This document shows positions 1-9,717 of a stretch of DNA of 64,000 nt, piece by piece. The notes beneath the pieces are model-generated. The model was not told the origin of the DNA and ran no database searches. It saw only the letters and a list, made by a program, of their open reading frames with translations. The DNA comes from Utricularia gibba (lineage: Eukaryota; Streptophyta; Magnoliopsida; Lamiales; Lentibulariaceae), in contig NEEC01000012.1 in assembly GCA_002189035.1 (NCBI GenBank), forward strand, positions 1,922,001 to 1,986,000. The letters are read 5' to 3'. Both the position numbers and the translations under genes were made by a program. Positions within the stretch are counted from its first letter, which is position 1. Every line of letters starts with the position of its first letter.

Positions 1-627
1 AGTATAAACTGAACTAGTAAAAAGTTCATGAAAAAAATATGTGGATTTGATTTTAGGATAAGGTGAATTTCAGCGATGAAGCAACATGTGAATCTTCTAG
101 TGATATGAGGTTGTACGTAATGGTTTTGAGTAGATGATAATATGATGATAAGATTTATTGATTTTATGGTTAGTCATTGAAGTGAGTTATTTATCTTAGA
201 TTAGATATTATCTCTTAAAATTGTAAATGTATTATTGATTCTTTATCTTACTTGTGAACGTTGTGTCAATCTATATTGATTGAGATCAATGGTGTATTAA
301 AAAATTGATATTGGATTTTATGTAAGCCAAAGAAGTCTAGCTATCTGGGTGTATCATGATGAACAAATTATGTATTTCTTATTTTTTATATTCGTTAGCA
401 TTATATATATATAAAATAAATAGTTTAATCCAACATCCGGAACATAACATAAAGTTCCAAACTTTTTAACATTTGAAAAATTTGTTCCTAATAAATATGT
501 ATATTATTTATATTTATATATTTATTTACATTTTTTCTAATCAGAAATATTTTGGCATAGTATCATTGGGCCATACTCAATTACACTTGACAATGCCTAT
601 CTAATAAACAATTATATTATAATATAA
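1..627. other. AT-rich spacer left of the retrotransposon
   Basis: No reading frame resembles a known protein and no RNA gene is visible. The stretch is AT-rich with short A and T runs. It ends at the 5-bp target duplication of the retrotransposon at 628-632. Confidence 0.6.
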
Positions 628-632
628 CCATC

Positions 633-1204
633 TGATACGACCCTCCAATCAACAAGTGATTGGCAAACCAGATCTTGGTTGAAAAGAAACAATCCGTCGA
701 GAAAAAAGAAGTTGGCCCTCAAGGATTAAAAGATCCTTGCAACCCAAACTATGAAATGGTACCACACTCACAGAATTAAGGAATAAATTGGGAGTGATAA
801 ACCACACACTAGACACCACAAGTAAGGCTTGATAAGTCTAAGTTCTACAAGAACTCAAGGAAGGAGAATTTGCTCTCAAAAGTGATTATAATCAAAGTTG
901 TCCAAAACAAGAGTAAGGCCCTTCTTATATAGCTGAAGGATTGGGCATTATTGGAGGCAAAGTAGTCATAATAATGTATTTGGTCGTAATGGGCATTCTC
1001 TAATCAAGTTGATCCACTTTCATAATGTTGAATTCCATCCCAAACACCTCATAGCTTGGGTGATTGGCCCATAAGCTCTTAAGCACTTCTTGATTCCTTA
1101 TTGCTCTTGATCTAGTGATTGGCCCAACTGAAATCAATGAAGAATTATTGATCTTGTGTCCTTTGTCTTCATTGGAATAATCAGTAGCATCCATGATCTC
1201 ATCA
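633..1204 (-). repeat. 3' LTR of the gypsy element
   Basis: This is the left LTR, downstream in element orientation. It matches 6537-7108 over its full 572 bp; by eye I count about 14 substitutions and no indels (about 2.4%). The C-terminal part of pol is read into this LTR down to about position 1000. Confidence 0.97.
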
Positions 1205-4200
1205 TCCCCCCCCCCTTCTTTTAGCAGATTCATCCTTGAATCGTCACTATCTACATCACAAGGAACCAAGTCAGCAATATTGAATGTGGAATGCACCGAA
1301 AACTCACCTGGAAGATCAATCTTATATGCATTATCATTGATTTTCTCAATGACTTGAAAGAGTCCATCTCCTCTAGGTAAAAGCTTTGAATGTCTATTGC
1401 TTGGAAATCTTTCCTTTCGAAAATGTACTCAAACCCAATCTCCTGGTTGTAGAGTAACTTTCTTCCTATGCTTATTTGCTTTAGCTGCATACTCCTTGTT
1501 TTTGGCTTCCAATTGATTTCGAACCTTCTCATGTAGTGTTCTGATGGCTTCTGCTCTCTTAGCACCATCAAAACTACAAAATTCATCAGATGGCAAGGGC
1601 AACAAATCTATAGGAGCACAAGGATTAAAACCATACACAATTTCAAAAGGAGAACAACGAGTAGAAGAGTGTATTGCTCTATTGTATGCAAACTCAACAT
1701 GAGGTAAGCAATCTTCCCATGTTCTAATGTTTTTTTGATGATGGCACGAAGTAGGGTAGCTAGGGTTTGGTTTGTTACCTCGTTTTGTCCATCAGTTTGA
1801 GGATGACAAGTGGTAGAGAAAAGAAGCTTTGTTCCCAACTTACTCCAAAGTGTACGCCAAAAGTGGCTAAGAAACTTCGTGTCACGATCACTTACAATGG
1901 TAAGTGGCATACCATGAAGCCTAACAATCTCCCTGAAGAATAAATCAGCAACATGCGAAGCATCATCAGTCTTGTGACAAGGAATGAAATGTGCCATCTT
2001 GGAGAACCGGTCCACGACTACAAATATTGAATCCTTTCCCTTTTGAGTCCTCGGTAATCCTAAAACAAAATCCATAGAAAGGTCAATCCAAGGATAAAGA
2101 GGAGTAGGAAGAGGAGTGTACAATCCTTGAGAAGTTGATTTTGATTTGGCTTTCTTGCATATCAAACATCTTCCACAGATTTTTTCTACATCTTTTCTCA
2201 TGTGTGGCCAATAGAAGTGTTGTTGAAGCATGTCCAACGTCTTGGTGACCCCAAAATGTCCCATTAGACCACCACCATGAGCTTCTTTCACTAAAAACTC
2301 ACGAATTGAACATTGAGGAATACATAATCTGTTCTTTTTGAAAAGAAAATCATCTTGCCTATGGAAGTTTTCAAGAGATTTATGTTCAAATGAAAGATAA
2401 ATATCTTTAAAATCATGATCAAGACTGTAAAATTCTTTTATTGTTGACAATCCAAGAATTTGAGCATCAAGAGTAGCTAAAAGTGTGTACCTTCGTGACA
2501 ATGCATCTGCAACAATGTTCTCCTTACCTTTCTTGTATTTGATAACATAAGGAAAGGTATCAATGAACTCCATCCATCTTGCATGTCTTCTATTGAGATT
2601 TTTTTGACTCTTGACATGCTTCAAACTTTCATGGTCTGTATGGATAACAAACTCTTTGTGTCAAAGATAGTCTTTCCAAGTTTCAAGTGCTCTTACCAAT
2701 GAGTACAATTCCTTATCATAAGTTGGGTAATTGAGTGTAGCTACACCCAACTTTTCACTGAAATAGGCAATAGGTCGACCTCCTTGTATGAGAACAGCAC
2801 CTATTCCAACTCCAGAAGCATCACATTCAATTTCAAACGTGTTAGAGAAATCAGGTAATGCAAGTAAAGGAGCTGAGCTAAGCTTATCCTTAAATGTCTT
2901 GAAAGCATGTTCTTGTGATTCTCCCCACCAAAATTGAACATTTTTCTTCACAACCTCGTTCAATGGTGCAGCAATTGTGCTGAAATCCTTGACAAAACGA
3001 CGGTAGAAGCTAGCCAATCCATGGAAACTGCGCACTTCTCCAACTGTGGTAGGAGTTGGCCATTCTCTAATTGCTTTCACCTTGTCTTCATCTACTAAAA
3101 TTCCTAAATCACTTACAATATAGCCAAGAAAAGAGATTTTGTTTGTGCAAAAGTCGCACTTTTTGATATTAGCATATTAACACTCTTTTTTCAAGACGAA
3201 CAACACCTCACGTAAATGACATGTATGTTCATCCAGTGTCTTACTATACACAAGAATATCATCAAAGTAAACAACAACAAATCTATCAAGAAAGGGACGC
3301 AATACATGATTCATTAACCTCATGAAAGTACAAGGTGCGTTAGTCAATCCAAAAGGCATAACCAACCATTCATATAAACCAAACTTAGTTTTGAAAGCAG
3401 CCTTCCATTCATCCCCCTTTCTCATCCTAATTTGATGATATCCACTACGCAAATCAATCTTAGAGAAAATGCATGATCCATGTAATTCATCTAACATATC
3501 ATCAAGTCTAGGTATAGGATGACTGTACTTAACCATTATTTGGTTGATGGCTCGACAATCAGTGCACATTCTCTAAGTTCCATCATGATTTGGCACCAAT
3601 AATACTGGAACTGAGCATGGACTCACACTTTCCCTCACCAACCCCTTAGCCATGAGTTCTTCTACTTGGCATTGGATTTCTTTGGTTTCTTCAGGGTTGG
3701 CCCTATAGGCAGCCCGGTTTGGGATTTGAGCACCAGGAACAAGGTCAATTTGATGTTCTATTCCTCGGTATGGAGGTAATCCAGGTAATTTTTCAGGAAA
3801 AACATCATTGAATTCCTGCAAAACAAGTTTAATACAAGTAGGAAGATCCTCTTGTAGGTTAGAGTTGTGTGACAAAGGCTCTTTAAACAAGAGCAAAAGA
3901 AAGGGATTTCTGGCATGTAACACTCTTTTAACATCACTCATTCTTGCAATAAGGCATTCCACTTCTTTTTTTCTCACAACTCCTTCATTCACGTCTTTCT
4001 TTTCACTCTCTTTTTTAGGTGTTCTTTTCCTTTCTCGTGATATCTCTTTTTTCTCCCCCATACTCTCATCCCTCAACTCACCAAAAGATTTGATAGCAGC
4101 AGCAATCTTAACTTGATCTTCGTGTGCGCCTTTTGGAGATAAAGGCACCAATGTGATTGGTTTTCCTTTTATGGAAAAGGAATACTTGTTTGTATATCCA

Positions 4201-4541
4201 TCATGAATCACCTTCCTATCATATTGCCAAGGCCTTCCCAATAGTATGTGTCCAGCATGCATGGGCACTACATCACAAAGAACCTCATCCGCATACTTTC
4301 CAATTTGGAAAGCAACAAGAACTTGCTTATTGATCTTTACTTCACTCCCTTCGTTCAACCATTGAAGCTTGTAGGGATTTGGATGTTTAAGAGTAGGAAG
4401 ATGGAGTTTATCCACCATGAGAATACTAGCTACGTTTGTGCAACTGCCTCCATCGATGATTAGGCTGCAAACTTTTCCTTTCACAAAACAACGTGTATGG
4501 AATAAGTTTTCACGTTGCTCCTCCATTGGCTTAGCATCCAT
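1000..4541 (-). pseudogene. pol: Retrotransposon pol: protease, RT, RNase H, integrase
   Basis: Read leftwards from 4541. The protease has the active-site block IIDGGSCTNVAS near 4420-4455. Reverse transcriptase carries YFDD at 3258-3269. RNase H and its HTDHES block lie at about 2500-3080. Integrase has an HHCC zinc finger (HGGG...HFYW...CGRCLICKK), then catalytic D, D and E in SMDFVLG, SDRDTKF and GQNEV (about 1770-2300). Breaks are visible: frame change against gag at 4541-4544; TAG at 3570-3572 where relatives have Trp; TAA at 3177-3179; TGA at 2661-2663 in a Trp position; an indel in an A-run near 1729-1735; and TGA at 1429-1431 in a Trp position. Beyond that the frame continues through the polypurine tract into the LTR and ends near 1000. 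The family is certain; this copy is non-functional. Confidence 0.93.
1205..1222 (-). other. Polypurine tract of the gypsy element
   Basis: On the minus strand this reads AAAAGAAG followed by a run of G and a final A, directly next to the 3' LTR. Such tracts prime plus-strand DNA synthesis in LTR retroelements. It also lies inside the pol frame, where it encodes the KEGGG run. Confidence 0.9.
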
Positions 4542-4543
4542 GG

Positions 4544-5835
4544 CTAAAGTTCTCTTGTTACCAAACTTTCACCAATGACATGTTGTTGTTCCCCATCATC
4601 TATCTCTTGTACTTCACTTCCACCTTCACTCTCAACTTCAGATTCAACATCTCCAGAATCCCTTAGAATCATGGTCCTCTTGTTTGGGCATTCCGAAGCA
4701 ATATGACCATGGCCAAGACATTTGAAACACTTGATATTTCGTGTTGGTCCAGAAGACTTAAATACTCTTTCCTGTTTTTGAGTATCTTGAGTGCCCTCTT
4801 TCATCGGTCCAAACTTGGTTGATTTCCCAAATGAAGGATAATTGGGTTTCTTCTCCTTACTTCCAGCAACATTCCACGAGGTAGTAGGTTTTGGATGGTC
4901 TCTATGTTGTCCCTTAGACCTAAGTTGCTTCTCAATCTTTATTGCAACGTGCAACATGTCTTCAATCTCCACATAGTGTTGCAACTTGACCACTTGAGAG
5001 ATTTCCTTGTTTAAACCATAGAGGAATCTTGCCATTGTAGCTTCCCTATCCTCTGTTATATTGTCTCGAATCATTAACACCTCCATTTCTTGCCAATATT
5101 CTTCCACGGTTTTGCTCCATTGGGTGAGCTTCTGTGGTAGTGGCTGGGAATGAACCTTTTTCTCATGATCCTCTTCATTTCAAGCCAAGTTCGAATTGGT
5201 TCTTCATCATTTCGTCTTCTATTGAGTACTATTTTGTCCCACCAAGTTATGGCATAATCTGTGAACTCAACAACAGCAAGCTTAATCTTCTTGGCTTCAG
5301 AATAGTTATGGCAATCAAACACGTGCTCCACACGAGTTTCCCACTCCAAGTAGGCATTTGGATCGTTTTTTCCTTGAAAAAAAGGGATTTTCATCTTGAT
5401 GTTTTCAAATTCCTTGGGTTCACGTGTGTGTCTACCTCTTGGTCTTTCATCATATCTCACACCACGTTTTGGCCTCCAATTTCTTTGAGATCTTTGTTCT
5501 ATATCATCACCACCAGATGAATCATACTCATCAGAGCTGTTTTTATTGTTTCTCCTTTGTTCACCATGCCTTGCCTCTTCAGCCTCAGATTCCGAATCTT
5601 TTTCTAGTTGAGAATTCTTTCTGCTATGATGTGTTGGAACTCTTGTTCTTCCATGAGAAACGCTGTCCTCTTCTTGCTTTTTGATGTTTTTGAGAGATTC
5701 ATCATGTTCCTCTAGTTTGAGGTGGATTTGCTCCATGCATCTCTGCAGTCTCCTAAATTCACTTTGCATTGCATTAAGTACGAAACGAACATCCATAGCA
5801 CCTGATTCTTCTGCAGGGTTGTTAGAGCTTGACAT
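4544..5835 (-). pseudogene. gag: Retrotransposon gag (capsid/nucleocapsid)
   Basis: The likely start is the ATG at 5835 (MSSSNNPAEES), not the in-frame upstream ATG at 5907, which adds an unusual aromatic stretch. A charged linker is followed by the retrotrans-gag region (FFQGKNDPNAYLEWE to the 5070s). A CCHC zinc knuckle, [14 protein letters not shown], lies at about 4688-4729 and would bind the RNA genome. The frame is broken near 5108-5135, where the capsid part ends in one frame and resumes in another ([10 protein letters not shown]). It ends at a stop at 4544, two bases before the pol frame; related elements have gag and pol fused, so this is probably a second frame lesion. Confidence 0.88.
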
Positions 5836-6520
5836 TCTACTATAAAAGGAAGGAAAGAAAACAATGAAAGGAGGATAGAAGTAAAAGAAGAAGGAGAGAA
5901 TTTCCAAACCTCAAATCCTCTTGAACCTTAAAATTCAATAAACCTTAAATGATCAATCTAAGTGTGGTTCAAAGGGATAAGGATGGCTAGGATAATGAGT
6001 GAGATAAAGCAAATGAACAATATAGGATTCGGTGATGGTAATAGTAATTATGATTAGGTAAGAGTAAAAATGGAAAGATAGAGTGTAACTTGTTGTGTCT
6101 AGCACAAAAGAGGTAGGTAGACAATTGAAAAGAATTAAAAGGTAATATAAGTGTGACAATAGACAAAGTTGTACAATATTGACTTTTCTTTTGTTTGGTA
6201 AGCAGAAGATTGAATGGATTCAAATGACTAACTCCTTTTTTTTTACTTTTCTAGTGTGTGAAAAGTTGAAAATTCAATGAATTCGGCAGCTAACCTTCTT
6301 TCTCCCTTCAACACGTTTTTTTTTTCTTTTTGCAGCAATCCAAAAGAAAAGGATGGAAGAAACAAAGATAAGAAACCCCCCTTGGTTTTTCTTTTCAGAA
6401 GAAGAGATGAGCAAAAGACAAGATAACCAAATCAAGATAGATCTGGATTAGTTTCTTTTTTTTTTTTTTTCTTAGAATGAAACCACAACAAGATAGATAG
6501 TATATGAAGAAGAGAAAGAT

Positions 6521-6534
6521 TGGCTCTGATACCA
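6521..6534 (-). other. Primer-binding site, initiator tRNA-Met
   Basis: The minus strand reads TGGTATCAGAGCCA, two bases inside the 5' LTR. TGGTATCAGAGC pairs with the 3' end of plant initiator tRNA-Met, the usual primer for this group. Confidence 0.93.
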
Positions 6535-6536
6535 CC

Positions 6537-7108
6537 TGATACGAGCCTCCAATCAACAAGTGATTGGCAAACCAGATCTTGGTTGAAAAGAAACAATCCG
6601 TCGAGAAAAAAGAAGTTGGCTCTCAAGGATTAAAAGATCCTTGCAACCCAAACTATGAAATGGTACCACACTCACAGAATTAAGGAAGAAATTGGGAGTG
6701 ATAAACCACACACTAGACACCACAAGCAAGACTTGATAAGTCTAAGTTCTACAAGAACTCAAGGAAGGAGAATTTGCTCTCAAAAGTGATTATAATCAAA
6801 GTTGTTCAAAACAAGAGTAAGGCCCTTCTTATATAGCTGAAAGATTGGGCCTTATTGGAGGCAAAGTAGTCATAATAATGTATTTGGTCATAATGGGCAT
6901 TCTCTAATCAAGTTGATCCACTTTGATAATGTTGAATTCCATCCCAAACACCTCATAGCTTGGGTGATTGACTCATAAGCTCTTAAGCACTTCTTGATTC
7001 CTTATTGCTCTTGATCTAGTGATTGACCCAACTGAAATCAATGGAGAATTATTGATCTTGTGTCCTTTGTCTTCATTGGAATAATCAGTAGCATCCATGA
7101 TCTCATCA
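6537..7108 (-). repeat. 5' LTR of the gypsy element
   Basis: This is the right LTR, upstream in element orientation, with TG/CA ends. It holds the element promoter, including a TATATAAG box, and borders the CCATC target duplication at 7109-7113. Confidence 0.97.
6828..6835 (-). promoter_or_regulatory. Putative TATA box in the 5' LTR
   Basis: TATATAAG on the minus strand in the middle of the LTR is the expected place for the element's own promoter. The same octamer is conserved in the other LTR. Confidence 0.5.
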
Positions 7109-7738
7109 CCATCAATTACACATTTCACCATATACATCAACCAAAATAATATATAATATAACCACCAACAACACCTTCACCATATCCATCAACCAAAATA
7201 ATATTTTGAAACATATCAATATCATCATCAAATAACATGTAATATTTTTTCCATCTCATCAATTGAAAGTTAGATATTTTGAAAATATTTTCATCCTGTT
7301 CCTTATCCCAAAATTTCCATATAGATTTGATTATGTTGATCGCCCTGTAGAGTTTAATGAACAATTTACAAGTTAATAACATTAAAATATGACTAATAAA
7401 TTAAATTTGCAAAAAAAAAAATGACAAGAGAAATGAATACATAGATCAAAACTTAAAATAAAAATAAAAATAAAAATAATAGTTATCAAAATTAACACCT
7501 TTTACAAATCAACTCGAAAATAAATTATTAAACGTAAAATAATAAATTAAGATTCAAAAATAAATCTTCTTTTATTATATAATAATTATTTTAAAACATA
7601 ACCAAAATTCACGCGCTCAACACGGGTGAGTCTCTTGAGCGTGGTCCAGTCGAAGGTGGATTTGATGAAGGCGAAACTGGAGAAGATGGAGGTGAAGTGC
7701 CGTGAAGTGGTGAAGTGTGGTGAACATGACATTTAATG

Positions 7739-7969
7739 AGTGTTTTCGAAAATTTTTAAAAGCTATTTTTATTTTTTAAAAGTAAAATTAATTTTATTTT
7801 AGAACACTTTTAATTGTAAAAGTAATTCTATCAAAAATATTTTTAAAATTATAACTATAAAAATTATTTTTTAAAAAATAAATAGTTGGTTACTTTTACT
7901 TTTCATTTTTACTTTTCAAAAATAATTTTGAAAAGTAAAAACAGATTTCAAAAATTTTTCAAAACACTA
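7739..7969. mobile_element. hAT-like MITE, 231 bp
   Basis: The element has inverted ends (AGTGTTTTCGAAAATTTTT on the left; the right end complement reads TAGTGTTTTGAAAAATTT). It is flanked by a perfect 8-bp direct repeat ATTTAATG at 7731-7738 and 7970-7977. An 8-bp target duplication and TAGTGTTTT-like ends are typical of non-autonomous hAT elements. The interior is AT-rich and non-coding. A second copy of the same length, inverted, lies at 46704-46934. Confidence 0.72.
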
Positions 7970-7977
7970 ATTTAATG

Positions 7978-8289
7978 TTTTTTCTGTTTTTGGTTGACAC
8001 ATGTGGTCACGTATAAGTTTTTTGCACAAAACATTTTGTGGTTGTTTTGCAACTATTGATAGTTGTTTTTCATTTTTGGATGAATAAAGAAGTGCTGTGA
8101 ATTTTTTTTCCTCAATCCATGCTAGTAGATATGAATTAATATTAGTTAGAATTACTAAGATTTAAAATTGAGTTTAATGTTATCCCCGATTTAGATAAAA
8201 ATGAGTTTAGAAATATTGTTTATTTAAACCATCGTTTATATTATAGCTTGTTTAATAGATAACATACAATTTATTTTAAACATACAATG
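7978..8289. other. Spacer downstream of the CCR-like gene
   Basis: AT-rich sequence with no supported reading frame. It probably includes the 3' UTR and poly(A) region of the minus-strand reductase gene ending at 8290. The stretch 7610-7730 left of the MITE is more GC-rich and could be a worn coding fragment, but I cannot identify it. Confidence 0.5.
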
Positions 8290-9717
8290 CTAGATCTGCA
8301 TCAAATGAAGGTTTCTATGACAAATCTCAGCAGAGTCTTGAGAGTCTAGATTGATGAGCTTCTTCTCCAGGAGGTTATCAATGGTGTCCTTCACACTCTC
8401 CTCAAGGCTAGTGAATTGAACACCCAGCGCCTTCGCTTTCTCATTCGACACTTGGACGAGAGGCTTCTCCAGTTGACCTGCAACCAAGCTGCACAACACA
8501 GACTAGAGCTCATGGGATCCTTAACGTTATCGCTCTGTACTCCTGTTTATCAGACAATCAATCACCTTGGTTGCCGGCCGAGGAGAGCAGGGTAGCGCCG
8601 GTGTATGATTTTCAGAATGTCAAAGGCGGCGACCACCTCTTGCACCAGACAGTAACGACCCTCGGCGGAGGATTTCTCCATTGCCAAGATATGCGCCTCC
8701 GCCACGTCTCTGACGTCGACGAACACCACTTGCCCCATGTGCATTCCATACTGTTCCCCCTTCCCTGCATCCTACCAAGAGTAAGAACCAGTACTGGGAG
8801 CTCGGAGAATGCAAGCCACCATTAGCATACCTTGCCGGATCAAGAAGAGGAAGGAGCCGGAGGAAAAATTGATGCTTGGTTGAAGGAGAGGACCGATGGT
8901 CAGTCCTGGATTTATTGTCACCAAGTCGAAGCCTTTTCCCTGCACGAATTTCATGGCTGCATCCTCTGCCAACGTTTTGGACAGCAAGTACCATTGCTGT
9001 CATGTAAGGAAGATGGAGCCAGCAATTCAGTAGCCTAAGTTCAGTTTGCATAAGCTAACCTGAGAGAGTAATAGACCATATATACCTCATTTTCTCTGCA
9101 GAATTCAGGGTCGGAGAACCAGGATTCATCAACTGTGCACCCCCCGGCAACGGCCTTTTTGCTAGCTAGAACTGAGGCCACTGAAGATGTGAAGACGACT
9201 CTTTTAATGGATGGCACCTTGGCACACGAACGGAGAACATTTAGTGTTCCCTCAACCGCCGGCTCTATGATTTCCTTCTGTAAATTTCACAATATGACCG
9301 TGTAGAGAGTCTTTTGGGATGAATAAGTGCAACAAGAACAGGAGAAATGGCGATGTGGGGGTAGACAGGACCTGCGGATCAATAATGTTTTCGAACATGA
9401 TGGGAGAAGCAGTGTGGAAAACAACATGACAGCCCCTGACAGCAGCATCAAAAGAGCCTTGCTCAACCAAGTCCGCCTGGAACAAGACCAGCCTTTCTTC
9501 AGCACCTTCAAGTGCTTTCAAGTGGTCAACCTTTCTCTTATCCCCTGTCAAGGCAGCAAGAAATGATCAGAAACGAGGTGGGATCGGAGAGGTGGAACCA
9601 GCGATTACCGATGTCGCGGACCGTCGCGTTTACAGTGTAACCACGCTGAAGCAGAAGCTTGACAAGCCACGATGCTATGAAACCAGAGGCACCCGTCACA
9701 CAAACCACCGTACCCAT
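8290..9717 (-). CDS. Cinnamoyl-CoA reductase-like / phenylacetaldehyde reductase-like SDR
   Basis: Six exons, all with GT/AG borders and continuous frame: 9609-9717, 9372-9544, 9086-9277, 8831-8996, 8566-8764 and 8290-8488, giving 345 residues, a normal length. It belongs to the extended short-chain dehydrogenases that reduce CoA esters or aldehydes with NADPH in phenylpropanoid and volatile metabolism. The N-terminus has the nucleotide-binding block [24 protein letters not shown] follows, and the catalytic Tyr-x3-Lys is in QWYLLSK. True lignin CCRs have NWYCYGK at this place; this protein does not, so a CCR-like or phenylacetaldehyde/hydroxycinnamaldehyde reductase role is more likely. The start is the only ATG fitting the family N-terminus. 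Substrate is not determined by the sequence. Confidence 0.87.

Larger units (their letters stand above)
633..7108 (-). mobile_element. Full-length Ty3/gypsy LTR retrotransposon (mutated)
   Basis: Two direct repeats of 572 bp (633-1204 and 6537-7108) bound a gag-pol interior. Both start TG and end CA, and the element is flanked by the 5-bp direct repeat CCATC (628-632 and 7109-7113), so both ends are original. On the minus strand the order is 5' LTR (right), primer-binding site, gag with a zinc knuckle, aspartic protease, reverse transcriptase, RNase H, integrase, polypurine tract, 3' LTR (left). Protease before RT and integrase after RNase H is the Ty3/gypsy order. The reading frame is broken by several stops and frameshifts, so this copy cannot make its own proteins. 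No chromodomain is visible. The pol frame runs into the 3' LTR and carries a GPITRSRA motif there, which suggests a CRM-like chromovirus, but that lineage is tentative. Confidence 0.96.

Noticed and set aside
1251-1586. 111-residue minus-strand frame
   Set aside because: Out-of-frame shadow of the integrase C-terminus of the gypsy element.
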